Below, piece by piece: positions 36,990-49,289 of a DNA stretch of 64,000 bases. A model generated the notes under the pieces. It ran no database searches. It saw nothing but the letters and a program-made list of their open reading frames with translations, and had not been told where the DNA came from. The position numbers were made by a program, and so were the translations under genes. The stretch spans positions 310,001 to 374,000 of the forward strand of contig NZ_LYRP01000022.1 of the NCBI RefSeq assembly GCF_001655675.1. The letters are read 5' to 3'. Every line of letters begins with the position of its first letter. Within the stretch, counting starts at the first letter, position 1. The stretch comes from Mangrovibacter phragmitis. Lineage in GTDB: Bacteria; Pseudomonadota; Gammaproteobacteria; Enterobacterales; Enterobacteriaceae.

Positions 36990-39839
36990 ATGAGTGACTA
37001 TAAATCTACCCTGAATTTGCCGGAAACAGGGTTCCCGATGCGCGGTGATCTTGCAAAACGCGAACCGGGCATGCTGGCGCGTTGGACTGATGACGGTCTG
37101 TATGGTCTCATCCGTAATGCGAAAAAAGGCAAAAAAACGTTCATTTTGCATGATGGCCCTCCATATGCGAACGGTAGCATTCATATTGGTCACGCTGTAA
37201 ACAAGATTCTCAAAGATATTATTGTTAAATCCAAAGGGTTATCTGGTTATGATTCCCCTTATGTACCGGGCTGGGACTGCCACGGTTTGCCTATCGAACT
37301 GAAAGTTGAACAACTGGTTGGCAAACCGGGCGAAAAAGTGTCTGCTGGCGAGTTTCGTGCTGAGTGCCGCAAGTATGCCACTGAGCAGGTTAACGGCCAG
37401 CGTGAAGACTTTATTCGTCTGGGGGTGCTGGGTGACTGGCAACACCCGTACCTGACGATGAATTATGACACTGAAGCCAATATTATTCGGGCTCTGGGTA
37501 AAATCATTGGCAACGGTCATTTGCTTAAAGGGGCCAAGCCGGTTCACTGGTGTGTGGATTGCCGCTCAGCCCTGGCTGAAGCCGAAGTCGAGTATTACGA
37601 CAAAACTTCGCCATCCATTGATGTTGCGTTTAACGCTGTCGATACCGATGCCGTTAAAGCGGCTTTCTCTGTCGCGCAAGTGACAGGCCCTGCCGCTCTG
37701 GTTATCTGGACCACCACCCCGTGGACTTTACCTGCTAACCGGGCAATTTCCCTGCACCCTGAATTTGAGTATGCATTGGTGCAAACTGAAGACCGGGCTA
37801 TGATTCTGGCAACCGAGCTGGTTGAAAGTGTCATGAAACGTGCTGGCATTACTGAATGGCGCGTGTTGGGCACCGCAAAAGGCGCAGCACTGGAACTGTT
37901 GCGTTTTACGCATCCTTTCATGGGCTTTGATGTTCCCGCCATCATGGGTGAACACGTCACTCTGGATGCGGGTACCGGTGCCGTTCACACCGCAGGCGGG
38001 CATGGCCCTGATGACTATGTCATCAGCCAGAAATATGGTCTGGAAATCGCCAACCCGGTTGGGCCGGATGGCTGCTATCTGCCGGGTACTTACCCTGGTC
38101 TGGATGGCGTGCAGGTATTCAAGGCCAATGACCTGGTGGTTAATCTGCTGCGTGATAAAGGCGCATTGCTGCATGTTGAGAAGATGCTGCATAGTTACCC
38201 GCATTGCTGGCGCCATAAGACACCCATTATTTTCCGTGCAACACCGCAGTGGTTTATCAGCATGGATAAACAAGGGCTGCGTATTAAATCCCTGAAAGAA
38301 ATCGACCGTATTGAGCAGGAAGGGCTGGAAAAAGAGCACCTGAGCGGTTGGGTTCCGGCATGGGGTAAAGCACGTATTGAATCAATGGTTGCGAACCGCC
38401 CGGACTGGTGTATTTCCCGCCAGCGTACCTGGGGCGTACCGATGGCTTTATTCGTACATAAACACACAGAAGAGCTGCACCCACGCACTGAAGAGCTGAT
38501 TGAAGCAGTTGCGCAGCGTGTTGAAAAAGGTGGTATTCAGGCCTGGTGGGATTTAGACCCGCGCGACATCATGGGTGATGAAGCCGATGACTATGTCAAA
38601 GTGCCGGATACCCTGGATGTGTGGTTCGATTCTGGATCAACCAGTTATTCCGTGGTTGATGCCCGTCCTGAGTTTGGGGGGCACAGTGCTGATATGTACC
38701 TGGAAGGCTCTGACCAGCATCGTGGCTGGTTTATGTCTTCCATGATGATTGGTGTGGCAATGAAGGGCAAAGCACCCTATCGCCAGGTGTTAACCCACGG
38801 GTTCACCGTTGATGGGCAAGGGCGCAAAATGTCCAAATCTATCGGTAACACCGTCAGCCCGCAGGACGTCATGAATAAACTGGGTGCAGACATTCTGCGT
38901 CTCTGGGTGGCTTCTACAGATTACACCGGCGAGATGGCGGTTTCTGATGAGATCCTCAAACGTGCCGCGGACGCATATCGCCGTATTCGTAACACTGCTC
39001 GCTTTTTGTTGGCAAACCTGAACGGGTTTGATCCGGCTAAAGATATGGTTCAGCCTGAAGATATGGTGGTGCTGGATCGTTGGGCGGTAGGTTGTGCCCA
39101 GGCGGCACAGGCTGACATCATCGCAGCATATGAATCCTATGATTTCCATGAAGTGGTACAACGCCTGATGCGTTTCTGCTCCATTGAGATGGGGTCTTTC
39201 TACCTGGATATTATTAAGGACCGTCAGTACACGGCTAAGCCCGACAGCGTGGCGCGTCGTAGCTGCCAGACTGCGCTTTACCATATTGCTCAGGCTCTGG
39301 TGCGCTGGATGGCACCAATCCTCTCTTTCACCGCAGATGAAGTCTGGGGCTATTTGCCAGGTGAACACGAGAAATATGTGTTTACTGGTGAGTGGTATCA
39401 GGGGCTGTTTGGGCTTGCTGAAAATGAGCCGATGAATGATGCCTTCTGGGATACATTGCTGAAAGTTCGTGGTGAAGTGAACAAGGTGATTGAGCAGGCG
39501 CGTGCGGAAAAACGTGTTGGTGGTTCTCTGGAAGCCGCTGTCACGCTGTACTCTGACAGCGAACTGGCAGGCAAACTGACAAGTCTGGGCGATGAATTAC
39601 GATTCGTCCTGTTGACCTCAGGTGCCCAGGTTGCCGATTATGCAGCAGCAACAGAAGATGCTCAGCAGAGTGAACTGCTTAAAGGGCTGAAAGTTGCGCT
39701 CCACAAAGCTGATGGTGATAAGTGCCCGCGTTGCTGGCATTACACGTCGGATGTGGGCAAGGTGGCGGAACACGCAGAACTCTGCGGCCGCTGTGTCAGC
39801 AACGTCGCCGGCGACGGCGAGCAACGTAAGTTTGCCTGA
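36990..39839 (+). CDS. ileS: Isoleucyl-tRNA synthetase IleS, with unusual features
   Basis: Charges tRNA-Ile and edits misactivated valine. It is 949 aa against 938 in E. coli. Class I motifs are HIGH at 65-68 and KMSKS at 613-617, and a C-terminal zinc site is CPRCW with CGRC. Two oddities stand out. In the CP1 editing domain the motif after H333 reads [11 protein letters not shown], where E. coli has HTAPGHGPDDY (P336G); H333 and D342 are kept. Near residues 439-455 the sequence reads [19 protein letters not shown] where E. coli has the shorter IKGVQWIP, an extra charged segment of 11 residues. The lspA start overlaps the stop. Confidence 0.96.
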   Translation: MSDYKSTLNLPETGFPMRGDLAKREPGMLARWTDDGLYGLIRNAKKGKKTFILHDGPPYANGSIHIGHAVNKILKDIIVKSKGLSGYDSPYVPGWDCHGLPIELKVEQLVGKPGEKVSAGEFRAECRKYATEQVNGQREDFIRLGVLGDWQHPYLTMNYDTEANIIRALGKIIGNGHLLKGAKPVHWCVDCRSALAEAEVEYYDKTSPSIDVAFNAVDTDAVKAAFSVAQVTGPAALVIWTTTPWTLPANRAISLHPEFEYALVQTEDRAMILATELVESVMKRAGITEWRVLGTAKGAALELLRFTHPFMGFDVPAIMGEHVTLDAGTGAVHTAGGHGPDDYVISQKYGLEIANPVGPDGCYLPGTYPGLDGVQVFKANDLVVNLLRDKGALLHVEKMLHSYPHCWRHKTPIIFRATPQWFISMDKQGLRIKSLKEIDRIEQEGLEKEHLSGWVPAWGKARIESMVANRPDWCISRQRTWGVPMALFVHKHTEELHPRTEELIEAVAQRVEKGGIQAWWDLDPRDIMGDEADDYVKVPDTLDVWFDSGSTSYSVVDARPEFGGHSADMYLEGSDQHRGWFMSSMMIGVAMKGKAPYRQVLTHGFTVDGQGRKMSKSIGNTVSPQDVMNKLGADILRLWVASTDYTGEMAVSDEILKRAADAYRRIRNTARFLLANLNGFDPAKDMVQPEDMVVLDRWAVGCAQAAQADIIAAYESYDFHEVVQRLMRFCSIEMGSFYLDIIKDRQYTAKPDSVARRSCQTALYHIAQALVRWMAPILSFTADEVWGYLPGEHEKYVFTGEWYQGLFGLAENEPMNDAFWDTLLKVRGEVNKVIEQARAEKRVGGSLEAAVTLYSDSELAGKLTSLGDELRFVLLTSGAQVADYAAATEDAQQSELLKGLKVALHKADGDKCPRCWHYTSDVGKVAEHAELCGRCVSNVAGDGEQRKFA

Positions 39840-40348
39840 TGAGTAAACCAGTATGTTCAACAGGTCTGCGCTGGCTTTGGCTGGCGCTCCTGCTTTTAGT
39901 GGTGGATCTGGGGTTTAAACAGTGGATCATGGATAACTTCCAGTTGTTTGAAACGCGCCCGTTGATCCCTTTCTTAAACCTGCATTATGCACATAATCCT
40001 GGAGCGGCATTCAGCTTCCTGGCGGATAAAGGCGGTTGGCAACGTTGGTTTTTTGCTGGTATTGCTATTGGCATTTGTGTGGTTCTGGCGGTACTTATGT
40101 ATCGTGCTAAGGCCTCACAGAAACTGACTAACATTGCCTATGCATTAATTATTGGCGGGGCGCTGGGTAATTTGTTCGATCGTGTCTGGCACGGGTTTGT
40201 GGTGGATATGATCGACTTCTATGTTGGCGACTGGCATTTTGCCACCTTCAACATTGCGGATGCCGGTATTTGCATTGGTGCCGCGCTCATAGTACTGGAA
40301 GGTTTCTTCGTACAAGGGAAAAACGCGAATCAGAAGGAGAGCTCATGA
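39839..40348 (+). CDS. lspA: Lipoprotein signal peptidase LspA
   Basis: Inner membrane aspartic protease (signal peptidase II) that cleaves prolipoproteins after lipidation. It is 169 aa with four membrane segments. Catalytic Asp residues are in [18 protein letters not shown]. The start ATG overlaps the ileS TGA by one base, and the stop overlaps the fkpB start (ATGA), so translation is coupled along the cluster. Confidence 0.96.
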   Translation: MSKPVCSTGLRWLWLALLLLVVDLGFKQWIMDNFQLFETRPLIPFLNLHYAHNPGAAFSFLADKGGWQRWFFAGIAIGICVVLAVLMYRAKASQKLTNIAYALIIGGALGNLFDRVWHGFVVDMIDFYVGDWHFATFNIADAGICIGAALIVLEGFFVQGKNANQKESS

Positions 40349-40815
40349 CTGATGTTGTTCAACATGACAGTGCTGTTCTGGTGCATTTTACACTGACACT
40401 GGAAGATGGCTCCCTGGCTGAGTCAACCAAAGACGGCGGTAAACCTGCGTTATTCCGTTTGGGTGACGGATCCTTATCTCCTGCACTGGAAGAACAACTT
40501 CTCGGGCTGTCTGTTGGGGATAACAAAGCCTTTTCTCTGGCACCAGAAGCCGGGTTTGGCCCGGCTAATCCTGACTTGATCCAATATTTTTCCCGTCGGG
40601 AATTTGTTGATGCTGGAGAGCCGGAGGTTGGGATGATTATCGCCTTTACTGGTATGGACGGAAATGAAATGCCGGGCATCATTCGTGAAGTGAATGGAGA
40701 CTCCGTGACGGTGGATTTCAATCATCCTCTGGCTGGTCAAACCGTTAATTTTACGATTGATGTATTAGCGATTAATCCTCAACAGGAGGCTATGAATGCG
40801 GATTCTGTTGGCTAA
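40345..40815 (+). CDS. fkpB: FKBP-type peptidyl-prolyl isomerase FkpB
   Basis: SlpA-type FKBP: an FKBP fold with an inserted chaperone flap (about residues 70-125). It is 156 aa against 149 in E. coli. Start ATG 40345 overlaps the lspA stop. The last residues (after QQEA) run 20 bases into ispH, because the stop found near this point in E. coli is missing here. It lacks a signal peptide, so it is cytoplasmic. Confidence 0.94.
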   Translation: MTDVVQHDSAVLVHFTLTLEDGSLAESTKDGGKPALFRLGDGSLSPALEEQLLGLSVGDNKAFSLAPEAGFGPANPDLIQYFSRREFVDAGEPEVGMIIAFTGMDGNEMPGIIREVNGDSVTVDFNHPLAGQTVNFTIDVLAINPQQEAMNADSVG

Positions 40816-41746
40816 TCCTCGTGGTTTTTGTGCCGGGGTTGACCGTGCGATCAGCATTGTTGAAAACGCGCTGGAAATCTATGGCGCGCCAATCTACGTG
40901 CGCCACGAAGTGGTGCACAACCGCTATGTGGTTGACAGCCTGCGTGAGCGCGGTGCTGTGTTTATCGAGCAAATCAGTGAAGTGCCCGATGGTTCAATTT
41001 TGATATTTTCCGCTCATGGTGTTTCTCAGGCGGTCAGAAATGAAGCTAAAAACCGCGAGCTGACAGTATTTGATGCAACCTGCCCGTTAGTCACTAAAGT
41101 GCATATGGAAGTAGCACGGGCAAGCCGTCGTGGGGAAGAAGCGATTCTAATCGGCCATGCCGGGCATCCGGAAGTTGAAGGGACAATGGGCCAGTACAGT
41201 AATCCGCAAGGTGGTATGTATTTGGTTGAGTCTCCTGAAGACGTTATGGCGCTGGAAGTAAAAGCTCCGGGCCGGCTCTCCTTTATGACGCAAACGACGT
41301 TATCTGTCGATGATACGTCGGATGTGATTGACGCACTGCGTATCCGGTTCCCGGAAATTGTTGGTCCGCGCAAAGACGATATTTGTTACGCCACGACCAA
41401 CCGGCAGGAGGCTGTTCGCTCACTCGCACTGGAAGCTGATGTCGTTCTGGTTGTCGGGTCAAAAAACTCGTCAAACTCTAACCGCCTTGCTGAGCTGGCG
41501 CGGCGTATGGGCAAGCAGGCCTACCTGATTGATGACGCCGGAGATATCCAGGAAGCCTGGGTGAAAGGAGTGTCCTGCGTTGGGGTGACTGCCGGTGCTT
41601 CAGCGCCAGATATTCTGGTACAAAATGTTCTTCAACGTCTGAAAGCGTTGGGTGGGGAAGCGGCTGTTGAACTAACAGGCCGCGAAGAAAATATTGTTTT
41701 TGAAGTCCCCAAAGAATTGCGGCTGGATGTGCGTGAAGTGAAATAA
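40796..41746 (+). CDS. ispH: HMBPP reductase IspH (LytB)
   Basis: Last step of the MEP isoprenoid pathway: reduces HMBPP to IPP and DMAPP. It is a [4Fe-4S] enzyme of 316 aa, the E. coli length. Cluster ligands are C12 (RGFCAGV), C96 (DATCPLV) and C197 ([11 protein letters not shown]), and E126 is in EVEGTMGQ. A strong aggagg (40783-40788) and the ATG lie inside the end of fkpB. Confidence 0.97.
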   Translation: MRILLANPRGFCAGVDRAISIVENALEIYGAPIYVRHEVVHNRYVVDSLRERGAVFIEQISEVPDGSILIFSAHGVSQAVRNEAKNRELTVFDATCPLVTKVHMEVARASRRGEEAILIGHAGHPEVEGTMGQYSNPQGGMYLVESPEDVMALEVKAPGRLSFMTQTTLSVDDTSDVIDALRIRFPEIVGPRKDDICYATTNRQEAVRSLALEADVVLVVGSKNSSNSNRLAELARRMGKQAYLIDDAGDIQEAWVKGVSCVGVTAGASAPDILVQNVLQRLKALGGEAAVELTGREENIVFEVPKELRLDVREVK

Positions 41747-41770
41747 CGCTGCGGTTGCCAGGATTTGCAG

Positions 41771-41806
41771 AATGCCAGATGATGTTAACCATCTGGCATT
41801 TTTTAT
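41771..41806 (+). terminator. Terminator after ispH
   Basis: An 11-bp perfect stem (aatgccagatg, loop atgttaac, catctggcatt) is followed by six T residues. It ends the ribF-ispH cluster 24 bases past the ispH stop and 20 bases before rihC, so rihC may rely on readthrough or its own promoter. Confidence 0.88.
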
Positions 41807-41827
41807 ACACCCTGCAAAGGAGCTGGT

Positions 41828-42745
41828 ATGCAAACCATTCCGGTTATTCTGGATACAGATCCGGGAATTGACGACGCGGTCGCACTGGCTGCTGCTATCT
41901 TTAGCCCGCATATTGACCTCAAACTTATTACAACGGTGGCAGGCAATGTTGGTGTGACGCAAACCACTCGTAATGCCCTGCAACTCCTGGAGTTCTGGAA
42001 TGAAGACATTCCCGTTGCCCAGGGAGCCCGTCGCCCATTATGCCGTCCACAGGCTGATGCTGCCCATATTCATGGGGAAAGCGGCATGGATGGTTATGCC
42101 TTTGCGCCTCCCCGACAGTCCCCTTTAATTCGTCCGGCTTTTATGGCGATGGCTGAATGTCTTCAGGAAAGCTCGCGGCCAGTCACTCTGGTGACCATTG
42201 GGCCACTGACCAATGTTGCGCTATTGCTGGCGCATTATCCCGACTGTAAAACCAATATTTCACGTATTGTCATGATGGGTGGCTCAGCAGGGCGCGGCAA
42301 CTTTACTCCGAATGCTGAGTTCAATATTGCTATCGACCCGGAAGCTGCTGCTCAGGTGATGGAAAGTGGTATTGAAATTGTGATGTGTGGTCTGGATGTC
42401 ACTAATCGTGCGGTTCTCACGCCAGACTATATGGCACGGCTTAAAACACAAAGTAAGACTGGGAAAATGCTGCACTCACTGTTCAGCCATTACCGCAGCG
42501 GCAGCCTTGCTACCGGGTTAAGGATGCATGATTTGTGTGCTATTGCCTGGCTTGTTCATCCTGAGCTTTTTCAACTGGTCGATTGTTATGTCGGTGTGGA
42601 AACACAGGGGACGCTCACTGCCGGGGCAACAGTGGTTGATTTGGAAAACCGCTTTAACCGGCCAGCCAATGTACGGGTTGCAATGGACATTGATGTGGAT
42701 GGGTTCCGGCACTGGGTTGAAGAAACACTGGCTCTGGCACCTTAA
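41828..42745 (+). CDS. rihC: Ribonucleoside hydrolase RihC
   Basis: Calcium-dependent nucleoside hydrolase that releases ribose from purine and pyrimidine ribonucleosides. It is 305 aa against 304 in E. coli. The N-terminal metal-binding motif is [11 protein letters not shown] (D11, D15, D16), with HGESGMDG and [10 protein letters not shown] further on. The ribosome binding site is aaaggag at 41817-41822. Confidence 0.94.
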   Translation: MQTIPVILDTDPGIDDAVALAAAIFSPHIDLKLITTVAGNVGVTQTTRNALQLLEFWNEDIPVAQGARRPLCRPQADAAHIHGESGMDGYAFAPPRQSPLIRPAFMAMAECLQESSRPVTLVTIGPLTNVALLLAHYPDCKTNISRIVMMGGSAGRGNFTPNAEFNIAIDPEAAAQVMESGIEIVMCGLDVTNRAVLTPDYMARLKTQSKTGKMLHSLFSHYRSGSLATGLRMHDLCAIAWLVHPELFQLVDCYVGVETQGTLTAGATVVDLENRFNRPANVRVAMDIDVDGFRHWVEETLALAP

Positions 42746-42884
42746 TGAACAGGCCTGAATACAGATAATCCTTAGCCACTTATTCTGTGTGGACATAATG
42801 GCTTTTACTGATATTCCGGCGCGTTTGTCATAAATTTCTAATTATAGGTGTTTTCGGCTGGCAGCCTGCAGGCAGTCTGGTTAA

Positions 42885-43745
<861 letters not shown>

Positions 43746-43797
43746 TTTTATTACCCAATCGTGATGTGGTTATTGCAATCTTAACTTTTTGATTGGC

Positions 43798-43835
43798 AGG
43801 GCAATATTTTTGTTGCCCTTTTTATTTTTGTTTTT
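43798..43835 (+). terminator. dapB terminator
   Basis: agggcaa, loop of 8, ttgccct, followed by a long T-rich tail (tttttatttttgtttttttt). Confidence 0.82.
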
Positions 43836-44160
43836 TTTGGTTGTTTATTTATTTTTATTGATGTAGTGGATTAAACTTTAACTTTTCATCCCTTTTTTCT
43901 CTTCCTGCTGATAATTTTGACCATGTGGTCCACTTTTTCATGGTGCGCTTTCATTTTTTACAGTTAAATCTGAAAATTTTGGTTTTTTACGTCAGCTTTA
44001 TTACTTGTTTTGAGCTGAATGTGGGTCTTATTGTTCAGATTGGCTAAAATGAAAAGAAAAACACCCCTCTCGCTGGACTTTTGACAATGTTGTCTTTAGA
44101 ATGCCGCCGTTTGCCAAAAATTCGCCAGACAGGCGTTTTTGCGTTGATTCATACGCTATT

Positions 44161-44199
44161 TATGAATTAATATGCAAATATACTGATTTTTTATTCCCT
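44161..44199. promoter_or_regulatory. Tandem ArgR boxes before carA
   Basis: Box 1 has TGAAT-taat-ATGCA (44163-44176) and box 2 has TGATT-tttt-ATTCC (44184-44197), against consensus TGAAT-N4-ATTCA. Their centres are 21 bases apart, the spacing that lets one ArgR hexamer bind two 18-bp boxes. The box 1 sequence is nearly that of E. coli carP2. The second box ends 12 bases before carA. Confidence 0.8.
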
Positions 44200-44209
44200 G
44201 GAGGACGTT

Positions 44210-45358
44210 TTGATTAAGTCAGCGCTGTTGGTTCTGGAAGACGGAACCCAATTCCACGGTCGGGCCATTGGGGCTACAGGACAGGCCGTTGGGGAAGTCG
44301 TTTTCAATACTTCAATGACCGGTTATCAAGAAATCCTCACTGATCCTTCCTACTCTCGCCAAATTGTCACTCTTACTTATCCTCATATTGGTAACGTTGG
44401 TACTAACGAAGCCGACGAAGAGTCATCACAAGTACACGCGCAAGGGTTAGTGATTCGCGACCTGCCATTAATTGCCAGCAACTTCCGGGATACAGAAGAC
44501 CTGTCGTCTTATCTGAAGCGTCACAACATTGTCGCGATTGCTGATATCGACACGCGTAAACTGACGCGTTTGTTACGTGAGAAAGGCGCGCAGAACGGCT
44601 GCATCATTACGGGTGACAACCCTGATGCGGCACTGGCGCTCGAGAAAGCGAAAGCGTTCCCGGGCCTGAGTGGTATGGATCTGGCAAAAGAAGTCACAGC
44701 TAAAGAAGCCTGGAACTGGACGCAAGGCTCCTGGTCTTTGGCTAATGGCCTGCCTGAAGCGGCACAAGACAGTGAATTGCCCTTCCATGTTGTTGCATAC
44801 GATTTCGGTGTAAAACGCAATATTCTGCGCATGTTAGTTGACCGTGGTTGCCGCATTACAGTTGTACCGGCTCAAACTTCGGCAGATGACGTACTGAAAC
44901 TGAATCCGGATGGTATTTTCCTGTCCAATGGCCCGGGTGACCCGGCACCTTGTGATTACGCTATTCGCGCCATTGAGCAATTCCTGACTACCGATATTCC
45001 GGTCTTTGGTATCTGCCTGGGGCACCAGTTACTGGCTCTGGCAAGCGGCGCTAAAACCGTAAAAATGAAATTCGGGCACCATGGCGGTAACCACCCGGTA
45101 AAAGATATCGAACATGACAGAGTGATGATTACCGCTCAGAACCATGGCTTCGCTGTTGACGAGGCGAGCCTGCCAGGTCATTTACGTGTCACTCACAAAT
45201 CTTTATTCGATGGCACGCTTCAGGGGATTCACCGCACAGATAAACCGGCTTTCAGCTTCCAGGGGCACCCTGAAGCCAGCCCGGGGCCTCACGATGCGGC
45301 ACCGCTGTTTGACCACTTTATCGATTTGATTAAGCAATACCGTTCAGAAGCGAAATAA
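44210..45358 (+). CDS. carA: Carbamoyl-phosphate synthase small subunit CarA
   Basis: Glutamine amidotransferase subunit that hydrolyses glutamine and channels ammonia to CarB, for arginine and pyrimidine synthesis. It is 382 aa. Class I triad: C269 (FGICLGHQ), with His and Glu in FQGHPEAS. The start is TTG with gagg close upstream, as in E. coli. carB follows after 16 bases. Confidence 0.97.
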   Translation: MIKSALLVLEDGTQFHGRAIGATGQAVGEVVFNTSMTGYQEILTDPSYSRQIVTLTYPHIGNVGTNEADEESSQVHAQGLVIRDLPLIASNFRDTEDLSSYLKRHNIVAIADIDTRKLTRLLREKGAQNGCIITGDNPDAALALEKAKAFPGLSGMDLAKEVTAKEAWNWTQGSWSLANGLPEAAQDSELPFHVVAYDFGVKRNILRMLVDRGCRITVVPAQTSADDVLKLNPDGIFLSNGPGDPAPCDYAIRAIEQFLTTDIPVFGICLGHQLLALASGAKTVKMKFGHHGGNHPVKDIEHDRVMITAQNHGFAVDEASLPGHLRVTHKSLFDGTLQGIHRTDKPAFSFQGHPEASPGPHDAAPLFDHFIDLIKQYRSEAK

Positions 45359-45374
45359 TCAGGAGCCTGAAACC

Positions 45375-48300
45375 ATGCCAAAACGTACAGATATTAAAAG
45401 CATCCTGATTCTTGGCGCTGGTCCGATTGTGATTGGCCAGGCTTGCGAATTCGATTATTCCGGCGCACAGGCGTGTAAAGCGCTGCGCGAAGAAGGCTAC
45501 CGGGTGGTTCTGGTTAACTCAAACCCGGCGACTATCATGACCGACCCGGATATGGCCGATGCAACATACATTGAGCCTATTCACTGGGAAGTGGTTCGCA
45601 AAATTATTGAAAAAGAGCGTCCGGATGCCGTATTGCCGACCATGGGCGGGCAGACTGCACTGAACTGTGCTCTGGAACTGGAACGCCAGGGCGTGCTGGA
45701 AGAGTTTGGTGTCACCATGATTGGTGCAACCGCCGATGCCATTGATAAAGCGGAAGACCGCCAGCGCTTTGATAAAGCGATGAAGAAAATTGGCCTGGAA
45801 ACTGCGCGTTCTGGTATTGCTCATACCATGGAAGAAGCACTGGCTGTCGCTGCGGATGTGGGTTACCCCTGCATTATTCGACCTTCTTTTACCATGGGTG
45901 GCACTGGTGGCGGTATCGCTTATAACCGCGAAGAGTTTGAAGAGATTTGCCAGCGTGGTCTGGACCTTTCCCCAACCCGTGAACTGCTGATTGATGAATC
46001 ACTGATTGGCTGGAAAGAGTATGAAATGGAAGTGGTGCGAGACAAAAATGATAACTGCATTATTGTCTGCTCAATCGAAAACTTCGATGCCATGGGGATT
46101 CATACCGGGGATTCCATTACCGTTGCTCCGGCTCAAACGCTGACGGATAAAGAATACCAAATCATGCGTAACGCTTCGATGGCGGTGCTGCGTGAGATTG
46201 GTGTTGAAACTGGCGGTTCCAACGTGCAGTTTTCCGTAAACCCAAAAAACGGGCGTCTGATTGTTATTGAAATGAACCCGCGTGTTTCCCGCTCTTCAGC
46301 GCTGGCTTCTAAAGCGACCGGTTTCCCGATTGCCAAAGTGGCTGCCAAACTGGCTGTGGGTTACACCCTGGATGAGTTGATGAATGATATCACTGGAGGT
46401 CGCACGCCAGCTTCCTTTGAGCCATCCATCGACTATGTCGTCACTAAAATTCCTCGCTTTAACTTCGAAAAATTCGCAGGCGCGAATGACCGCCTGACCA
46501 CACAAATGAAGTCCGTGGGTGAAGTGATGGCAATTGGCCGCACACAACAGGAATCACTGCAAAAAGCACTGCGTGGACTGGAAGTGGGCGCGACAGGCTT
46601 TGATCCCAAAGTTAGCCTCGACGACCCCGAAGCACTGACTAAAATTCGCCGTGAACTGAAAGATGCCGGGGCAGATCGTATTTGGTATATCGCGGATGCT
46701 TTCCGTGCGGGTTTGTCTGTTGATGGTGTCTTCAACCTGACTAACATTGACCGCTGGTTCCTGGTGCAAATTGAAGAGCTGGTGCGCCTGGAAGAACAGG
46801 TTGCGGATGTGGGCATCAATGGCCTGGATGCAGATTTCCTGCACCAGTTAAAACGTAAAGGCTTTGCTGATGCACGCCTGGCGAAACTGGCTGGTGTGCG
46901 CGAAGGCGAAATTCGTAAGCTGCGTGAGCAATACGGCTTACATCCGGTGTACAAACGTGTTGATACCTGTGCGGCAGAGTTTGCCACCGATACGGCGTAT
47001 ATGTACTCAACCTACGATGAAGAGTGTGAGTCTAACCCGCATCAGGATCGCGATAAAATCATGGTACTGGGCGGTGGGCCAAACCGTATCGGCCAGGGGA
47101 TTGAGTTCGACTACTGCTGTGTGCATGCATCACTTGCGCTGCGCGAAGATGGTTATGAAACCATTATGGTGAACTGTAACCCGGAAACAGTATCAACCGA
47201 TTATGACACCTCAGACCGTCTCTACTTTGAACCAGTTACTTTGGAAGATGTTCTGGAAATCGTGCGTATCGAAAAACCGAAAGGTGTCATTGTTCAGTAT
47301 GGCGGCCAGACTCCGTTGAAACTGGCTCGTGACCTTGAGGCTGCGGGTGTACCTGTGATTGGTACCAGCCCGGATGCGATTGACCGTGCAGAAGACCGTG
47401 AGCGTTTCCAGCATGCCGTTGAGCGCCTGAAACTGAAACAGCCAGCAAATGCGACAGTAACCGCCATTGAGCAGGCTGTGGAAAAAGCCGTACAGATTGG
47501 CTACCCGTTGGTTGTACGTCCGTCTTATGTACTCGGTGGCCGTGCAATGGAAATCGTCTACGACGAGACAGACTTGCGCCGTTACTTTGCTACAGCAGTG
47601 AGTGTCTCTAATGATGCACCAGTGTTGCTTGACCACTTCCTGGATGACGCTGTCGAGGTGGATGTTGACGCTATCTGTGACGGTGAAACGGTATTAATCG
47701 GCGGTATCATGGAACATATCGAACAGGCCGGGGTTCATTCTGGTGACTCTGCCTGCTCGCTGCCTGCTTACACTCTGAGTAAAGAAATTCAGGATGTAAT
47801 GCGCCAGCAGGTCCAAAAACTGGCTTTCGAATTGCAGGTTCGCGGCCTGATGAACGTCCAGTTCGCAGTCAAAGATAACGAAGTTTACCTGATTGAAGTG
47901 AACCCTCGGGCAGCGCGAACAGTACCGTTTGTCTCGAAAGCGACGGGTGTTTCACTGGCGAAAGTCGCCGCGCGCGTGATGACCGGTAAATCACTGGTTG
48001 AGCAGGGTTATACCAAAGAAGTGATTCCACCTTACTACTCCGTTAAAGAAGTGGTTCTGCCGTTCAACAAATTCCCGGGTGTTGACCCGCTGTTGGGGCC
48101 AGAAATGCGTTCTACCGGTGAAGTTATGGGGGTTGGGCGCACGTTTGCTGAAGCCTTTGCTAAAGCACAACTGGGCAGTAACTCCAATATGCAGAAGTCT
48201 GGGCGGGCACTGCTTTCTGTGCGCGAAGGCGATAAAGAACGTGTGGTTGACCTGGCGGCCAAATTGCAGAAACAGGGCTTTGAACTGGATGCAACACACG

Positions 48301-48599
48301 GTACTGCCATTGTGTTGGGTGAGGCGGGAATAAACCCGCGTCTGGTGAATAAGGTGCATGAAGGTCGTCCGCATATTCAGGACCGCATCAAGAATGGCGA
48401 ATATACCTACATCATTAACACCACTGCGGGGCGTCAGGCTATTGAAGACTCCAAACTCATTCGTCGCAGCGCACTGCAATATAAAGTGCACTACGACACC
48501 ACACTGAATGGCGGTTTTGCGACAGCAATGGCCCTCAACGCTGATGCTAAAGAGAAAGTAATTTCTGTGCAGGAAATGCACGCGCAAATTAATAAATAA
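45375..48599 (+). CDS. carB: Carbamoyl-phosphate synthase large subunit CarB
   Basis: Makes carbamoyl phosphate from bicarbonate, ammonia and 2 ATP. It is 1074 aa against 1073 in E. coli. Two homologous ATP-grasp halves: carboxyphosphate domain (1-403), oligomerization domain (404-553), carbamoyl phosphate domain (554-936), and a C-terminal MGS-like allosteric domain for UMP, IMP and ornithine (937-end; [13 protein letters not shown]). Repeated GPIVIGQ/GPNRIGQ starts and [22 protein letters not shown] loops are seen in each half. A terminator follows. Confidence 0.98.
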   Translation: MPKRTDIKSILILGAGPIVIGQACEFDYSGAQACKALREEGYRVVLVNSNPATIMTDPDMADATYIEPIHWEVVRKIIEKERPDAVLPTMGGQTALNCALELERQGVLEEFGVTMIGATADAIDKAEDRQRFDKAMKKIGLETARSGIAHTMEEALAVAADVGYPCIIRPSFTMGGTGGGIAYNREEFEEICQRGLDLSPTRELLIDESLIGWKEYEMEVVRDKNDNCIIVCSIENFDAMGIHTGDSITVAPAQTLTDKEYQIMRNASMAVLREIGVETGGSNVQFSVNPKNGRLIVIEMNPRVSRSSALASKATGFPIAKVAAKLAVGYTLDELMNDITGGRTPASFEPSIDYVVTKIPRFNFEKFAGANDRLTTQMKSVGEVMAIGRTQQESLQKALRGLEVGATGFDPKVSLDDPEALTKIRRELKDAGADRIWYIADAFRAGLSVDGVFNLTNIDRWFLVQIEELVRLEEQVADVGINGLDADFLHQLKRKGFADARLAKLAGVREGEIRKLREQYGLHPVYKRVDTCAAEFATDTAYMYSTYDEECESNPHQDRDKIMVLGGGPNRIGQGIEFDYCCVHASLALREDGYETIMVNCNPETVSTDYDTSDRLYFEPVTLEDVLEIVRIEKPKGVIVQYGGQTPLKLARDLEAAGVPVIGTSPDAIDRAEDRERFQHAVERLKLKQPANATVTAIEQAVEKAVQIGYPLVVRPSYVLGGRAMEIVYDETDLRRYFATAVSVSNDAPVLLDHFLDDAVEVDVDAICDGETVLIGGIMEHIEQAGVHSGDSACSLPAYTLSKEIQDVMRQQVQKLAFELQVRGLMNVQFAVKDNEVYLIEVNPRAARTVPFVSKATGVSLAKVAARVMTGKSLVEQGYTKEVIPPYYSVKEVVLPFNKFPGVDPLLGPEMRSTGEVMGVGRTFAEAFAKAQLGSNSNMQKSGRALLSVREGDKERVVDLAAKLQKQGFELDATHGTAIVLGEAGINPRLVNKVHEGRPHIQDRIKNGEYTYIINTTAGRQAIEDSKLIRRSALQYKVHYDTTLNGGFATAMALNADAKEKVISVQEMHAQINK

Positions 48600-48623
48600 C
48601 CCTGGTTTGCCAGCGTAATCCTG

Positions 48624-48649
48624 AAAGCCCGCTTCTGCGGGCTTTTTTG
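48624..48649 (+). terminator. carAB terminator
   Basis: aaagcccgc, loop ttct, gcgggcttt, then six T residues in all, 25 bases past the carB stop. Confidence 0.93.
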
Positions 48650-48758
48650 TCCCATCAATTTATTTGTACCTTATCATCAAGCTCTCTCTGTCTTTATACA
48701 GCTGTATTCAGGCTACAATGCTTACTGGTGCCGTTAAGGAATACACAAGCTGAAGCCT

Positions 48759-49289
48759 ATGATTTTGATTATTTATGCACATCCTTATCCCCATATTTCC
48801 CATGCGAATAAAGCAATGCTGGCACATGTAGCTGATTTAAAAGGGGTTGAAGTGCGTTCACTCTATGAGCTGTACCCGGATTTCAATATTGATGTCGTAG
48901 CGGAGCAACAGGCATTAAGCAGGGCTGACCTTATCATCTGGCAGCACCCTATGCAGTGGTACAGCATGCCTCCTCTGATGAAACTATGGATAGATAAAGT
49001 ACTGTCTCATGGCTGGGCTTATGGGCGGAATGGGTCTGCTCTGCATGGTAAATCTATGCTCTGGGCGGTGACGACCGGAGGTGGAGAGCACCACTTTAGC
49101 CTGGGAGACCATCCGGGGTTTGAGGTTCTGGCGCAACCCGTTCAGGCAACTGCACTCTATTGTGGTTTGTCGTGGCTGGAACCTTATGTCATGCACAGCA
49201 CGTTTATTTGCGATGATGAAACGCTGTCTCAGCATGCGGAGTTATACCGGCAGCGTTTGCTGGCCTGGCAGGAGTCATTCAATGGATAG
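48759..49289 (+). CDS. kefF: KefF, quinone oxidoreductase subunit of KefC
   Basis: Cytoplasmic flavodoxin-like FMN protein that binds KefC and is needed for its full activity. It is 176 aa, as in E. coli. The FMN-binding phosphate loop starts [14 protein letters not shown], and [21 protein letters not shown] and TTGGGEHHF are typical of the NQO1/KefF family. Its end overlaps the kefC start by 8 bases. Confidence 0.95.
   Translation: MILIIYAHPYPHISHANKAMLAHVADLKGVEVRSLYELYPDFNIDVVAEQQALSRADLIIWQHPMQWYSMPPLMKLWIDKVLSHGWAYGRNGSALHGKSMLWAVTTGGGEHHFSLGDHPGFEVLAQPVQATALYCGLSWLEPYVMHSTFICDDETLSQHAELYRQRLLAWQESFNG

Larger units (their letters stand above)
43746..44209. other. 464-base gap between dapB and carA
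   Basis: The left end carries the dapB terminator. A long A+T-rich tract (43820-44040) follows, then the car control region: a possible upstream promoter (tggact 44074-44079, 17 bases, tagaat 44097-44102) and a downstream arginine-controlled promoter area over the ArgR boxes. E. coli carAB has two such promoters. No gene is seen. Confidence 0.6.
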
